This document shows positions 25,221 through 36,045 of a stretch of DNA of 64,000 bases, piece by piece. Position 1 is the stretch's first letter. Every line of letters begins with the position of its first letter. Below the pieces are notes generated by a model that saw only the letters and a program-made list of their open reading frames with translations, made no database searches and was not told the DNA's origin. This stretch comes from Bacillus tequilensis KCTC 13622 (GTDB lineage: Bacteria; Bacillota; Bacilli; Bacillales; Bacillaceae). The translations under genes were made by a program, and so were the position numbers. The stretch is from positions 434,001 through 498,000 of the forward strand of contig NZ_AYTO01000034.1 of NCBI RefSeq assembly GCF_000507145.1. The letters are read 5' to 3'.

Positions 25221-25361
25221 ATCCTTCGGGGCAGGGTGGAAATCCCGACCGGCGGTAGTAAAGCGAATGTGCTTTAGAGCCCGTGACCCGTGTGCATAAG
25301 CGCGCGGTGGATTCAGTTTTAAGCTGAAGCCGACAGTGAAAGTCTGGATGGGAGAAGGATG
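25221..25361 (+). promoter_or_regulatory. FMN riboswitch (RFN element) of ribDEAHT
   Basis: The conserved RFN blocks are all present: ATCCTTCGGGGCAGGGTG, AATCCCGACCGGCGGTA, a GCCCGTGACCC segment, GAAGCCGACAGTGAAAGTC and the closing GGATGGGAGAAGGAT that pairs with the first block. With FMN bound, the downstream terminator forms and riboflavin synthesis is switched off. The 395-base gap between 25097 and 25493 is fully accounted for by terminator, promoter, aptamer and attenuator. Confidence 0.96.
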
Positions 25362-25422
25362 ATGAGCCGCTATGCAAATGTTCAAAAATGCATAGTGTTA
25401 TTTCCTATTGCATAAAATGCCT

Positions 25423-25459
25423 AAAGCCCCGGATTTTTTATTAAATTCGGGGCTTTTTT
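25423..25459 (+). terminator. Riboswitch-controlled attenuator upstream of ribD
   Basis: AAAGCCCCG (25423-25431) pairs with CGGGGCTTT, followed by T6; it is the expression platform of the RFN element. Confidence 0.9.
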
Positions 25460-25492
25460 GACGGTAAATAACATAAGAGGGGAGGGAAATAA

Positions 25493-26578
<1,086 letters not shown>

Positions 26579-26588
26579 GATGGTGACC

Positions 26589-27236
26589 ATGTTTACAGGA
26601 ATAATTGAAGAAACAGGCACAATCGAATCCATGAAAAAAGCAGGGCATTCCATGGCCTTAACGATTACATGTTCAAAGATTCTAGAAGATGTTCATCTTG
26701 GCGACAGCATTGCAGTAAACGGCATTTGCCTGACAGTCACTGATTTCACAAAAAATCAATTTACAGTAGATGTGATGCCTGAGACAGTCAAAGCGACGTC
26801 ACTGAATGATTTATCAAAAGGAAGCAAAGTAAATCTGGAAAGAGCGATGGCGGCAAACGGCCGTTTTGGAGGCCATTTCGTCTCAGGTCATGTCGACGGA
26901 ACTGCGGAAATCACCCGAATAGAAGAGAAAAGCAACGCTGTTTACTATGATTTAAAGATGGAGCCGTCTTTAACAAAAACATTGGTTTTAAAGGGATCCA
27001 TCACCGTGGACGGCGTCAGTTTAACCATATTTGGCCTGACAGAAGATACAGTGACCATTTCTTTAATACCGCATACGATCAGCGAAACAATTTTTTCTGA
27101 AAAAACGATCGGCTCTAAAGTGAATATCGAATGCGATATGATCGGAAAATATATGTATCGCTTTTTGCATAAAGCCAATGAAAATAAGACCCAACAAAAC
27201 ATTACAGAAGCCTTCTTAAGCGAAAACGGCTTTTAG
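26589..27236 (+). CDS. ribE: Riboflavin synthase alpha chain RibE
   Basis: A 215-residue enzyme that dismutates two lumazine molecules to riboflavin and the uracil precursor. It consists of two lumazine-binding repeats: repeat 1 begins [10 protein letters not shown] with [11 protein letters not shown], and repeat 2 has FVSGHVDG and [14 protein letters not shown] 26589 follows AGGATGGTG; the longer frame from 26580 overlaps this site. It lies 10 bases after ribD and 14 before ribBA. The product nests inside the RibH capsid in bacilli. Confidence 0.97.
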   Translation: MFTGIIEETGTIESMKKAGHSMALTITCSKILEDVHLGDSIAVNGICLTVTDFTKNQFTVDVMPETVKATSLNDLSKGSKVNLERAMAANGRFGGHFVSGHVDGTAEITRIEEKSNAVYYDLKMEPSLTKTLVLKGSITVDGVSLTIFGLTEDTVTISLIPHTISETIFSEKTIGSKVNIECDMIGKYMYRFLHKANENKTQQNITEAFLSENGF

Positions 27237-27250
27237 AGAGGAAGATTTGC

Positions 27251-28447
27251 ATGTTTCATCCGATAGAAGAAGCACTAGACGCTTTAAAAAAAGGCGAAGT
27301 CATTATCGTTGTAGATGATGAAGACAGAGAAAATGAAGGAGACTTTGTGGCTCTAGCCGAGCATGCATCGCCGGAAGTCATTAACTTTATGGCGACACAC
27401 GGAAGAGGACTGATTTGCACGCCGCTTAGTGAGGAGATCGCAGACAGGCTTGATCTTCACCCTATGGTTGAGCATAATACAGATTCTCACCATACTGCCT
27501 TTACGGTAAGTATTGACCATCGTAAAACGAAAACGGGCATCAGCGCCCAAGAAAGATCTTTTACCGTTCAGGCATTGCTGGACAGCAAATCCGTCCCATC
27601 TGATTTTCAGCGTCCGGGACACATTTTTCCGCTGATTGCGAAAAAAGGAGGTGTCCTGAAAAGAGCGGGCCATACAGAAGCCGCTGTTGATCTTGCTGAA
27701 GCTTGCGGGTCTCAAGGAGCCGGCGTCATTTGTGAAATTATGAATGAAGACGGAACGATGGCGAGAGTGCCTGAGCTCATTGAAATTGCGAAAAAACATC
27801 AATTAAAAATGATCACCATTAAAGATTTAATTCAATACCGTTACAACCTAACAACACTTGTCGAGCGTGAAGTCGACATTACGCTGCCCACTGATTTTGG
27901 CACATTTAAAGTTTACGGATACACAAATGAGGTAGATGGTAAAGAACATGTCGCATTTGTGATGGGGGATGTGCCGTTCGGAGAAGAACCGGTATTGGTC
28001 CGGGTGCATTCAGAATGTCTCACAGGTGACGTGTTTGCATCTCATCGCTGTGACTGCGGCCCGCAGCTGCATGCTGCGCTGACACAAATTGCAGCAGAAG
28101 GCCGCGGAGTGCTCTTGTACCTGCGCCAAGAAGGCCGGGGAATCGGTTTAATCAATAAATTAAAAGCTTATAAGCTTCAGGAACAAGGCTATGATACCGT
28201 AGAAGCCAACGAGGCGCTCGGGTTCTTGCCTGACCTTCGCAACTATGGCATCGGCGCACAAATGTTACGTGACCTCGGTGTGCGGAATATGAAGCTTTTG
28301 ACGAATAATCCGCGCAAAATCGCCGGCCTTGAAGGCTATGGACTCAGTATTTCAGAACGAGTGCCGCTTCAAATGGAGGCGAAAGAGCACAATAAAAAAT
28401 ATTTGCAAACCAAAATGAACAAGCTAGGTCATTTGCTTCATTTCTAA
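27251..28447 (+). CDS. ribBA: Bifunctional DHBP synthase / GTP cyclohydrolase II RibBA
   Basis: A 398-residue fusion. The N-terminal half (about 1-200) is 3,4-dihydroxy-2-butanone 4-phosphate synthase, with [22 protein letters not shown] and [11 protein letters not shown]. The C-terminal half (about 205-398) is GTP cyclohydrolase II with the zinc ligands in [20 protein letters not shown] and the active-site loop RQEGRGIGL. Together they supply both branches of riboflavin synthesis from ribulose 5-phosphate and GTP. ATG follows AGAGAGGAAG. Confidence 0.97.
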   Translation: MFHPIEEALDALKKGEVIIVVDDEDRENEGDFVALAEHASPEVINFMATHGRGLICTPLSEEIADRLDLHPMVEHNTDSHHTAFTVSIDHRKTKTGISAQERSFTVQALLDSKSVPSDFQRPGHIFPLIAKKGGVLKRAGHTEAAVDLAEACGSQGAGVICEIMNEDGTMARVPELIEIAKKHQLKMITIKDLIQYRYNLTTLVEREVDITLPTDFGTFKVYGYTNEVDGKEHVAFVMGDVPFGEEPVLVRVHSECLTGDVFASHRCDCGPQLHAALTQIAAEGRGVLLYLRQEGRGIGLINKLKAYKLQEQGYDTVEANEALGFLPDLRNYGIGAQMLRDLGVRNMKLLTNNPRKIAGLEGYGLSISERVPLQMEAKEHNKKYLQTKMNKLGHLLHF

Positions 28448-28479
28448 ACACAAATATCACAAAAAAGGATGGGAATCAT

Positions 28480-28944
28480 ATGAATATCATACAAGGAAAT
28501 TTAGTTGGTACAGGTCTTAAAATCGGAATCGTAGTAGGAAGATTTAATGATTTTATTACAAGCAAACTGCTGAGCGGTGCAGAAGATGCGCTGCTCAGAC
28601 ACGGCGTAGACACAAATGATATCGATGTGGCTTGGGTTCCAGGCGCATTTGAAATTCCGTTTGCTGCGAAAAAAATGGCGGAAACAAAAAAATATGATGC
28701 TATTATCACATTAGGCACTGTCATCAGAGGCGCGACGACACACTACGATTATGTCTGCAACGAAGCTGCAAAAGGCATTGCGCAAGCAGCAAACACTACT
28801 GGCGTGCCTGTCATCTTTGGAATTGTGACAACTGAAAACATCGAACAGGCAATCGAGCGTGCCGGCACAAAAGCGGGCAACAAAGGTGTAGATTGTGCTG
28901 TTTCTGCCATAGAAATGGCAAATCTAAACCGGTCATTTGAATAA
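28480..28944 (+). CDS. ribH: 6,7-dimethyl-8-ribityllumazine synthase RibH
   Basis: A 154-residue lumazine synthase that forms icosahedral capsids and condenses DHBP with the pyrimidine precursor. Signature segments are [19 protein letters not shown], and [14 protein letters not shown] with the catalytic histidine near residue 88. ATG 28480 follows AAAAAGGATGG. It is the fourth gene of the rib operon. Confidence 0.97.
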   Translation: MNIIQGNLVGTGLKIGIVVGRFNDFITSKLLSGAEDALLRHGVDTNDIDVAWVPGAFEIPFAAKKMAETKKYDAIITLGTVIRGATTHYDYVCNEAAKGIAQAANTTGVPVIFGIVTTENIEQAIERAGTKAGNKGVDCAVSAIEMANLNRSFE

Positions 28945-29023
28945 TTTGCTGAAAACAGTTTAAAAATATGGCGAAAATGATATAATGTGAGAAAACGGAT
29001 CACCTATTCGTATCCGTTATTAG

Positions 29024-29430
<407 letters not shown>

Positions 29431-29431
<1 letters not shown>

Positions 29432-29463
29432 ACAGAGGCTGTGATCAGCCTCTGTTTTTTTTT
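29431..29463. terminator. Bidirectional terminator between ribT and ypuF
   Basis: AACAGAGGCTG pairs with CAGCCTCTGTT across TGAT, with T9 on the plus side; it overlaps the end of convergent ypuF. Confidence 0.85.
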
Positions 29464-29969
29464 CTCCGTTCTATTTCTTTTTCGCGTTCCAGAATGACAT
29501 CAGTCCGATCCCGCAAACGGTGTTTGTCGATCAGAAATGTGTCGGTGAGTGTGCTTGGCTGTCCCCATGTGTACTCTTTTTTCTTGCATTCGAAGCGGCA
29601 TGCTTCCTCGAGCTTCTCATCTTTGATCGGCAGCATAACGCTTCGATAGGAAGAGCCCATTACGATTTGTTCATAAACCGACTGCATAAGCTCGAGCAAA
29701 CGGCCATGATCAAGCCCCAAGCCTTCGACCGCTTGTTTTTCTGTTTGAAGAATCCGGATGCTGTTCGCCATCAGTCTGTTTGCCCCGGCCATATTTTGCC
29801 TTCTGTGATGATACAATGCAACCGCAAGCTGAATAAAGCCGACCCAATGGCGTTTTCGTTTCTTTGGCGGATCTTCTTTCCAATATTCTTCTAATATTTC
29901 ATGGCATTCAAAATAATCCCGTGTCGCGTGAAATTCAACGAGATAATCAATATAAGCTTTCGGATACAA
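29445..29969 (-). CDS. ypuF: DUF309 protein YpuF
   Basis: A 174-residue soluble protein. The N-terminal helical DUF309 domain carries the family motif FHATRDYFECHEILEEYWK and then GFIQLAVALYHHRRQN (about residues 12-60). The C-terminal third is charged and variable. Function is unknown; the histidine/glutamate pattern suggests a ligand or metal site. It begins with TTG 29969 on the minus strand behind AAAGGAGGAAG, and is convergent with ribT and divergent from scpA. Confidence 0.88.
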   Translation of the reverse strand: MYPKAYIDYLVEFHATRDYFECHEILEEYWKEDPPKKRKRHWVGFIQLAVALYHHRRQNMAGANRLMANSIRILQTEKQAVEGLGLDHGRLLELMQSVYEQIVMGSSYRSVMLPIKDEKLEEACRFECKKKEYTWGQPSTLTDTFLIDKHRLRDRTDVILEREKEIERRKKNRG

Positions 29970-30177
29970 GGTGCTTCCTCCTTTAATCTGCCTTTAGTGT
30001 AACACAGGAAGGTTAAAAGGAAAAAAGAACGCTGAGCGCCGGTTGCTTCTTTGTGTCAGCACAACAAGGGGAAATCACCGATAACACTGTTTCCTCTCAT
30101 CTCTATTGTTATGAACGGATGCCTTTGTTGTTTTGAATATTCTGTACAAATTGCTTGAAACGGGAAATGAAATAGTA

Positions 30178-30207
30178 TTGGACGAGAGCTTTTTGGTGGC
30201 TTATACT
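30178..30207 (+). promoter_or_regulatory. Predicted sigma-A promoter of scpAB
   Basis: TTGGAC (30178-30183), 18-base spacer, TATACT (30202-30207). The 292-base gap from ypuF otherwise shows no gene. Confidence 0.6.
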
Positions 30208-30261
30208 AAAGGGTAGCCAGTTTATCCGGCAATGAGAGTGATACTTGAAAATGGTGAGATG

Positions 30262-31017
30262 ATGGAAGAATATCAAGTGAAAATTGATACGTTTGAGGGC
30301 CCATTGGACCTGCTGCTTCATTTAATCAATCGTCTTGAAATTGACATATATGATATACCTGTGGCGAAGATCACTGAACAATATTTATTATATGTACATA
30401 CGATGCGTGTGCTTGAGCTCGATATTGCCAGCGAGTATTTGGTCATGGCTGCCACGCTGCTCAGCATAAAAAGCAGAATGCTGCTCCCGAAGCAAGACGA
30501 GGAGCTTTTTGAAGATGAATTACTTGAAGAAGAAGATCCGCGGGAAGAACTGATTGAAAAGCTGATTGAGTATAGAAAATATAAAGATGCGGCGAAGGAT
30601 TTAAAAGAACGGGAAGAAGAAAGACAAAAATCGTTCACGAAACCGCCGAGTGATTTGAGCGAATTTGCAAAAGAAGTAAAACAGTCTGAGCAAAAGCTCT
30701 CTGTCACTGTTTATGATATGATCGGGGCTTTTCAAAAAGTGCTGAAACGCAAAAAAATAACTAGACCGATGGAAACAACAATTACCAGACAGGAAATACC
30801 AATTGAAGACAGAATGAACGAAATTGTGCACAGCCTGAAATCAAGAGGAACGAGAATCAACTTTATGGATCTGTTTCCCTATGAGCAAAAAGACCATTTG
30901 GTTGTCACGTTTTTAGCCGTTCTCGAGCTGATGAAAAATCAGCTGGTTCTCATTGAACAGGAGCACAATTTCTCAGATATTTACATTACGGGGAGTGAAT
31001 CCATTCATGGGGCTTGA
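30262..31017 (+). CDS. scpA: Segregation and condensation protein ScpA
   Basis: A 251-residue kleisin that bridges the heads of the SMC dimer in the condensin complex. The N-terminal domain ([20 protein letters not shown]) contacts the SMC neck, an acidic linker ([18 protein letters not shown]) follows at about 78-97, and the C-terminal winged helix binds the SMC head. ATGs occur at 30259 and 30262 just behind GGTGAG; I use the second for its slightly better spacing, though a weak ribosome site leaves this open. It overlaps scpB by 11 bases. Confidence 0.94.
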   Translation: MEEYQVKIDTFEGPLDLLLHLINRLEIDIYDIPVAKITEQYLLYVHTMRVLELDIASEYLVMAATLLSIKSRMLLPKQDEELFEDELLEEEDPREELIEKLIEYRKYKDAAKDLKEREEERQKSFTKPPSDLSEFAKEVKQSEQKLSVTVYDMIGAFQKVLKRKKITRPMETTITRQEIPIEDRMNEIVHSLKSRGTRINFMDLFPYEQKDHLVVTFLAVLELMKNQLVLIEQEHNFSDIYITGSESIHGA

Positions 31018-31600
31018 TATCGTGAATTGGAAAGCTATAGTGGAGGCCCTTCTTTATGCGGCAGGCGATGAAGGGCTCACAAAAAAGCAGCTGTTAACAG
31101 TGCTGGAGATCGAAGAACCTGAACTAAACACCATCATGGCCGAGGTGGCGGAAGAATACCGCGGGGATACAAGAGGCATTGAACTGATTGAATATGCAGA
31201 TACGTATATGCTTTCTACCAAAAAAGACTTTGCGCCGTACTTGAAAAAACTGATTGAAGTGCCGTCAAAGGGCCTTTCTCAAGCATCTTTAGAAGTGCTG
31301 GCCATTGTTTCATATAAACAGCCGATTACAAGAGCAGAAATTGAAGAAATCAGAGGCGTGAAATCAGAGCGGATTTTACACAGCCTCGTCGCGAAGGCGC
31401 TATTGTGTGAAGTCGGTCGGGCTGACGGTCCGGGCCGAGCTATTTTATACGGCACAACACCGACTTTTCTTGAGCAATTCGGACTGAAAACGCTGGACGA
31501 GCTTCCGCCGCTGCCTGAAAATGCGGAAGAAGACGTCCTTCAAGAAGAAGCAGATTTATTTTTTGAAAACTTTAACCAAACCTTCGAAGATATAAAATAG
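31007..31600 (+). CDS. scpB: Segregation and condensation protein ScpB
   Basis: A 197-residue dimer partner of ScpA made of two winged-helix domains (about 1-85 and 90-165). The signature [20 protein letters not shown] and [18 protein letters not shown] is present. The C-terminal tail is acidic. With Smc and ScpA it organises and separates origins. ATG 31007 lies inside the end of scpA behind GGGGAGTG; the longer frame from 30953 is within scpA coding sequence. Confidence 0.96.
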   Translation: MGLDIVNWKAIVEALLYAAGDEGLTKKQLLTVLEIEEPELNTIMAEVAEEYRGDTRGIELIEYADTYMLSTKKDFAPYLKKLIEVPSKGLSQASLEVLAIVSYKQPITRAEIEEIRGVKSERILHSLVAKALLCEVGRADGPGRAILYGTTPTFLEQFGLKTLDELPPLPENAEEDVLQEEADLFFENFNQTFEDIK

Positions 31601-31654
31601 AAGTTTAATGAATCGCGCTTTTTCATCATCATAAGATATAAGGAATAAGCTATC

Positions 31655-32194
31655 ATGAAAGAAGCAAAATGTGAGAAACAAAGACATGAGAGGAAGATAC
31701 CAAGCGAAATGGGACATTCGATTGTGCGAGCGCAGACTCAAAAAACAGGCGAATTCTTATCAATGGTTGTCAATACCGTTAACGATTACTTAAATCAAAC
31801 GACCCTGGAATCCTTACAGGCTGAATTGCCTATTGAGAAAGGATACTGCTGTGATGTACTGAGCACTCTGCGAAGAATAACAGTAGTTTGTGAAGGAGGC
31901 GCAGAAGCGTGCCGCCGTCTCCTCATGCAGGAGCCTTTTCAGGACGCCAGAGCGGAAAAAACACTTTACAATGTGTATCACCAATGCATTGAAGAGTTCT
32001 TTATGCCGAAAAAAGACACGTGGTGTGAAAATAGCCGGGCGTCTTATACGGGAGTCAGCGCAATTGAGTTTTACCATACTGTTCCTGCGTCGCTTGAGCA
32101 ATTATTATTGCCGCTGAGCGCAGCCTTTCTGAAGATGAGGGAAGAGCTGGCTCATTACGAAGCGTCCGGATCAAACATGGCGTCAATCAGATAA
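31655..32194 (+). CDS. ypuI: Conserved protein YpuI
   Basis: A 179-residue soluble protein of a Bacillus-restricted family (DUF3907). It has no signal or membrane segment; a patch rich in cysteine (KGYCCDVLSTLRR, CEGGAEACRR) lies near 60-90. Function unknown. It follows scpB by 54 bases behind AAGGAAT and is closed by a terminator before dacB, so it may be read as a third gene of the scp message. Confidence 0.85.
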   Translation: MKEAKCEKQRHERKIPSEMGHSIVRAQTQKTGEFLSMVVNTVNDYLNQTTLESLQAELPIEKGYCCDVLSTLRRITVVCEGGAEACRRLLMQEPFQDARAEKTLYNVYHQCIEEFFMPKKDTWCENSRASYTGVSAIEFYHTVPASLEQLLLPLSAAFLKMREELAHYEASGSNMASIR

Positions 32195-32199
32195 CCTTT

Positions 32200-32228
32200 A
32201 CTCTCCCTTTTCAGGGGGAGTTTTTTTA
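32200..32228 (+). terminator. Rho-independent terminator after ypuI
   Basis: ACTCTCCC pairs with GGGGGAGT (G-T included) across TTTTCA, followed by T7. Confidence 0.8.
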
Positions 32229-32258
32229 TGTTTGATGCGTGCAGATCAATAATTGTTA

Positions 32259-32287
32259 TTCATAACTGGTGGACATGCGCATAAACT
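32259..32287 (+). promoter_or_regulatory. Predicted sigma-E promoter of dacB-spmAB
   Basis: TTCATAAC (32259-32266) and CATAAACT (32280-32287) resemble the sigma-E -35 and -10 with a 13-14 base spacer. Sigma-E control of dacB is established. Confidence 0.6.
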
Positions 32288-32318
32288 TGTACAAACCACC
32301 ACAAGGACGTGAGCAAAC

Positions 32319-33467
32319 ATGCGCAATTTCAAAAAAGCAGTCTTCATGGTCATGATTTTTTTTCTATTTGCAAATGTAAATGTGAACGCAGCACATGCGG
32401 CTATAGATGTTAGTGCGAAAAGCGCGATCGTGATTGACGGAGCGTCAGGCAGAGTGTTATTTGCCAAGGATGAGCATGCAAAAAGGCGGATTGCAAGCAT
32501 CACAAAAATCATGACAGCCGTACTCGCCATTGAATCCGGCAAAATGGATGAAACGGTGACGGTTTCGGCAAATGCTGTCAAAACAGAAGGCTCTGCCATT
32601 TATTTAACAGAAGGGCAAAAAGTGAAATTAAAAGATCTTGTGTATGGCCTGATGCTGAGATCAGGAAACGACTCCGCTGTAGCAATTGCCGAGCATGTCG
32701 GGGGCAGCCTCGATGGCTTTGTTTATATGATGAATCAAAAAGCGGAGCAGCTTGGCATGGAGAATACCCGTTTTCAAAACCCGCACGGCTTGGACGACCA
32801 TGAAAACCATTATTCAACAGCTTATGACATGGCCATTTTAACGAAATACGCTATGAAGCTGAAAGAGTATCAAAAGATTTCCGGCACAAAAATATACAAA
32901 GCAGAAACGATGGAAAGTGTCTGGAAAAACAAAAATAAACTGCTGACCATGCTTTATCCATACAGCACAGGAGGGAAAACAGGCTATACAAAACTTGCAA
33001 AACGGACATTGGTTTCAACAGCTTCAAAAGACGGCATTGATCTTATTGCCGTCACAATAAATGACCCTGACGATTGGGATGACCATATGAATATGTTTAA
33101 CTATGTATTTGATCATTATCAAACTTATTTAATCGCAAAAAAAGGGGATATTCCAAAGCTGAAAGGCACATTTTATGAATCGAAGGCTTTTATTAACAGA
33201 GATGTCACCTATTTGCTAACCGAAGAGGAAAAGGAAGACGTCAAAATTAAAACCACGCTGCTTAAACCGAAAAAAGCATGGGAAAAAGACGTCTCGAAGA
33301 TTCCCGACATCGTAGGACACATGAACATCATGTTCAACAATGTAATGATCGCAAAAGTGCCGATCTATTATGAAAACGAACGACACCCAAAACCGAAAAA
33401 ACAATTTTTTGAAACGTTTAAATCAATCTTTCTGAATGCGGCTGGCGGGGCAAAATGGTCAATATAA
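32319..33467 (+). CDS. dacB: Mother-cell D-alanyl-D-alanine carboxypeptidase DacB (PBP5*)
   Basis: A 382-residue penicillin-binding protein that trims cortex peptidoglycan during sporulation and lowers cross-linking, which is needed for core dehydration. A signal peptide ends near AAHA (about residue 27). Catalytic motifs are S60-ITK, S115-GN and K220-TG. A C-terminal extension follows. ATG 32319 lies after AAGGACGTGAG. It overlaps spmA by 13 bases, giving the known dacB-spmA-spmB operon. Confidence 0.96.
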   Translation: MRNFKKAVFMVMIFFLFANVNVNAAHAAIDVSAKSAIVIDGASGRVLFAKDEHAKRRIASITKIMTAVLAIESGKMDETVTVSANAVKTEGSAIYLTEGQKVKLKDLVYGLMLRSGNDSAVAIAEHVGGSLDGFVYMMNQKAEQLGMENTRFQNPHGLDDHENHYSTAYDMAILTKYAMKLKEYQKISGTKIYKAETMESVWKNKNKLLTMLYPYSTGGKTGYTKLAKRTLVSTASKDGIDLIAVTINDPDDWDDHMNMFNYVFDHYQTYLIAKKGDIPKLKGTFYESKAFINRDVTYLLTEEEKEDVKIKTTLLKPKKAWEKDVSKIPDIVGHMNIMFNNVMIAKVPIYYENERHPKPKKQFFETFKSIFLNAAGGAKWSI

Positions 33468-34045
33468 TTTGGGTCTGCTTAACTGTGATTGGACTTGTTT
33501 TTGCGATGTGCAATGGAACGCTGCAAGATGTAAATGAAGCTGTATTTAAAGGGGCAAAAGAAGCTGTTACGATTTCATTCGGACTGATGAGCGTGCTTGT
33601 TTTCTGGCTTGGTTTAATGAAAATAGCCGAGCAGTCAGGGCTTTTGGATATTTTCAGCCGGATGTGCAGACCCTTTATATCTAAGCTGTTCCCTGATATA
33701 CCACCGGATCATCCGGCGATGGGCTACATTTTATCTAATCTTATGGCGAACTTCTTCGGCCTCGGAAATGCGGCAACTCCGCTTGGCATAAAAGCAATGG
33801 AGCAAATGAAAAAGCTGAATGGAAACCGATCGGAAGCAAGCCGGTCGATGATTACTTTTTTAGCTGTCAATACGTCCTGCATCACGCTCATTCCGACAAC
33901 GGTGATCGCTGTTCGAATGGCCTATTCCTCCAAAACGCCTACAGATATCGTCGGACCAAGCATTTTAGCGACACTCATTTCTGGAATCGGCGCTATTATC
34001 ATTGACCGGTATTTTTATTACCGCCGCAAAAAGAAGGGAAGGTGA
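33455..34045 (+). CDS. spmA: Spore maturation protein SpmA
   Basis: A 196-residue membrane protein with five hydrophobic segments and a nucleoside-recognition (GATE) domain: [17 protein letters not shown] and [17 protein letters not shown] are typical. With SpmB and DacB it is required for full spore core dehydration. The ATG is embedded in the end of dacB, suggesting coupled translation. Transport substrate unknown. Confidence 0.95.
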   Translation: MVNIIWVCLTVIGLVFAMCNGTLQDVNEAVFKGAKEAVTISFGLMSVLVFWLGLMKIAEQSGLLDIFSRMCRPFISKLFPDIPPDHPAMGYILSNLMANFFGLGNAATPLGIKAMEQMKKLNGNRSEASRSMITFLAVNTSCITLIPTTVIAVRMAYSSKTPTDIVGPSILATLISGIGAIIIDRYFYYRRKKKGR

Positions 34046-34049
34046 GCGG

Positions 34050-34586
34050 GTGGAAATCATCAATTGGCTGTCTTTAGCCATGATTCCGATCATTATTGCC
34101 GGAATTCTTCTTTATGGAACAATCAAAAAGGTTCCCACATATGAATCGTTTGTCGAAGGCGGAAAAGAAGGGATAGAAATCGCCTTTTCCATTATCCCCT
34201 ACTTAGTCGGAATGCTTGTCGCCATAACGGTTTTCAGATCATCGGGTGCGCTTGATTTTATCATGGACCATTTAAAGCCGGTTTTCGCCGCTGTAGGCAT
34301 CCCCGCTGAAGTGGTTCCGCTTGCACTGATCCGTCCGATCTCCGGGACGGCCGCACTCGGCATGACGACAGATTTAATTGCATTATACGGGCCGGATTCC
34401 TTTATCGGCAGGCTGGCTTCTGTCATGCAGGGATCAACAGATACAACGCTTTACGTACTGACTGTGTATTTCGGAGCGGTCGGCATTAAAAAAATGGGTG
34501 ATGCATTAAAGGTGGGACTTCTTGCTGATTTTATCGGCGTAGTTGCATCTATCATCATCGTTACGTTATTATTTGGGAGCGCCTGA
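34050..34586 (+). CDS. spmB: Spore maturation protein SpmB
   Basis: A 178-residue membrane protein of the same GATE family as SpmA, with GGKEGIEIAFSIIPYLVGML and RPISGTAALGMTTDL. GTG 34050 follows GGGAAGGTGAG, four bases after spmA stops; the frame from 34002 lies within spmA. Acts with SpmA and DacB in the mother cell. The stop codon region is also the left arm of the operon terminator. Confidence 0.95.
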   Translation: MEIINWLSLAMIPIIIAGILLYGTIKKVPTYESFVEGGKEGIEIAFSIIPYLVGMLVAITVFRSSGALDFIMDHLKPVFAAVGIPAEVVPLALIRPISGTAALGMTTDLIALYGPDSFIGRLASVMQGSTDTTLYVLTVYFGAVGIKKMGDALKVGLLADFIGVVASIIIVTLLFGSA

Positions 34587-34601
34587 AAAAGGCGCTTTTT
34601 T
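34578..34601 (+). terminator. Rho-independent terminator of dacB-spmAB
   Basis: AGCGCC pairs with GGCGCT around TGAAAAA, followed by T6; it overlaps the end of spmB. Confidence 0.8.
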
Positions 34602-34676
34602 GGATTTGGCATAGGAATTTGAAAAAGCTTGTTTGTTCAGGTTGAAAAAAGTAAGATAATACTTGAGGTGAAAGAC

Positions 34677-35411
34677 ATGGAAAGACTGCAAAAAGTAATT
34701 GCTCATGCCGGTGTTGCATCGCGCAGAAAGGCAGAAGAGCTGATTAAAGAAGGAAAAGTAAGGGTGAACGGCAAAGTAGTAACAGAGCTTGGTGTAAAGG
34801 TCACCGGTTCTGATCAGATTGAGGTAAACGGATTAAAGGTGGAACGCGAAGAGCCGGTTTACTTTCTCTTATATAAGCCAAGAGGCGTTATTTCCGCAGC
34901 GCAAGATGATAAAGGACGTAAAGTCGTGACGGACTTTTTTCAAAATATTCCGCAGCGCATTTACCCGATTGGGCGTCTGGACTATGATACGAGCGGTCTT
35001 TTGCTTTTAACCAATGACGGTGAGTTTGCCAATAAGCTGATGCACCCTAAGTATGAAATAGACAAAACATACGTAGCAAAGGTGAAAGGCATTCCGCCTA
35101 AAGAACTGCTCAGAAAGCTGGAGCGCGGCATTAGGCTGGAGGAAGGCAAAACGGCGCCTGCTAAAGCGAAGCTGCTGTCTCTGGATAAGAGAAAGCAAAC
35201 AAGTATTATTCAGCTTACGATTCATGAAGGACGCAACAGACAGGTGCGCCGCATGTTCGAAGCGATCGGGCACGAGGTCATCAAGCTGAAGCGTGAAGAA
35301 TACGCGTTTTTGAACCTGAGAGGCCTGCACACGGGAGATGCCAGAGAGCTTACGCCGCATGAAGTGAAAAGACTCAGAGCACTGGCGGAACACGGTAAAA
35401 ACGCTTTCTAA
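34677..35411 (+). CDS. rluB: 23S rRNA pseudouridine synthase RluB
   Basis: A 244-residue RsuA-family pseudouridine synthase. An S4 RNA-binding domain (about 1-60, VIAHAGVASRRKAEELI) precedes the catalytic domain with PIGRLDYDTSGLLLLTNDG, where the Asp in RLD is catalytic, and EGRNRQVRRMFEAIGH. It modifies helix 89-93 region uridines of 23S rRNA in its family. ATG 34677 follows TTGAGGTG; the earlier frame start at 34629 lacks a site. A sigma-A-like -10 GATAAT lies at 34655. Confidence 0.94.
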   Translation: MERLQKVIAHAGVASRRKAEELIKEGKVRVNGKVVTELGVKVTGSDQIEVNGLKVEREEPVYFLLYKPRGVISAAQDDKGRKVVTDFFQNIPQRIYPIGRLDYDTSGLLLLTNDGEFANKLMHPKYEIDKTYVAKVKGIPPKELLRKLERGIRLEEGKTAPAKAKLLSLDKRKQTSIIQLTIHEGRNRQVRRMFEAIGHEVIKLKREEYAFLNLRGLHTGDARELTPHEVKRLRALAEHGKNAF

Positions 35412-35412
35412 A

Positions 35413-35467
35413 TTTCACATAACCTTCAAAAAGTACGAAATGTGAAATGAATGTGAAATGATATAAT
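35413..35467 (+). promoter_or_regulatory. resA operon promoter with PhoP-box-like repeats
   Basis: TATAAT (35462-35467) has no recognisable -35. Upstream are TTCACA (35414-35419) and TTCAAA (35425-35430) five bases apart on the plus strand, and two further TTCACA copies five bases apart on the minus strand (35457-35452 and 35446-35441). This 6+5+6 spacing is the PhoP-box pattern. PhoP activation of resABCDE is established; assignment of these sites is inference. Confidence 0.6.
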
Positions 35468-35505
35468 TGAATGGATCTGCAATAGGGGGAAGGGGGCAGT
35501 GGACA

Positions 35506-36045
35506 ATGAAGAAAAAAAGGCGTTTATTCATTCGGACCGGCATCCTTCTCGTTTTAATCTGCGCACTTGGCTATACCGTTTACAATGCTGTATTTGCCGG
35601 CAAAGAGAGTATATCCGAAGGGTCCGCCGCACCGAATTTTGTTCTGGAGGATACGAATGGGAAACGTATCGAACTCAGTGACTTAAAAGGAAAAGGTGTT
35701 TTTTTGAATTTCTGGGGAACATGGTGTGAACCGTGCAAAAAAGAATTTCCTTATATGGCGAACCAATATAAGCATTTTAAAGACCAAGGCGTTGAAGTTG
35801 TCGCAGTAAATGTTGGGGAGTCAAAGATAGCAGTACATAATTTTATGAAATCCTACGGAGTCAATTTCCCGGTTGTTCTGGATACCGATCGTCAAGTGCT
35901 TGATGCTTATGACGTATCTCTGCTTCCGGCAACCTTTCTCATCGATCCGGAAGGAAAAGTTGTCAAGGTGGTGACCGGCACTATGACTGAAAGCATGATA
36001 CACGATTATATGAATCTGATAAAACCCGGAGAGACTTCGGGATGA
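35506..36045 (+). CDS. resA: Thiol-disulfide oxidoreductase ResA
   Basis: A 179-residue membrane-anchored thioredoxin-fold protein facing outside. One N-terminal transmembrane segment (about 10-30) precedes the domain with the active site [12 protein letters not shown] (C74, C77). It reduces the heme-binding cysteines of apocytochrome c, working with ResB and ResC. ATG 35506 is set after AAGGGGGCAG. Its TGA overlaps the resB start. Confidence 0.96.
   Translation: MKKKRRLFIRTGILLVLICALGYTVYNAVFAGKESISEGSAAPNFVLEDTNGKRIELSDLKGKGVFLNFWGTWCEPCKKEFPYMANQYKHFKDQGVEVVAVNVGESKIAVHNFMKSYGVNFPVVLDTDRQVLDAYDVSLLPATFLIDPEGKVVKVVTGTMTESMIHDYMNLIKPGETSG

Noticed and set aside
29520-29894. Plus-strand frame of 124 codons opposite ypuF
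   Set aside because: ypuF has clear DUF309 motifs and a ribosome site on the other strand; this frame has neither.
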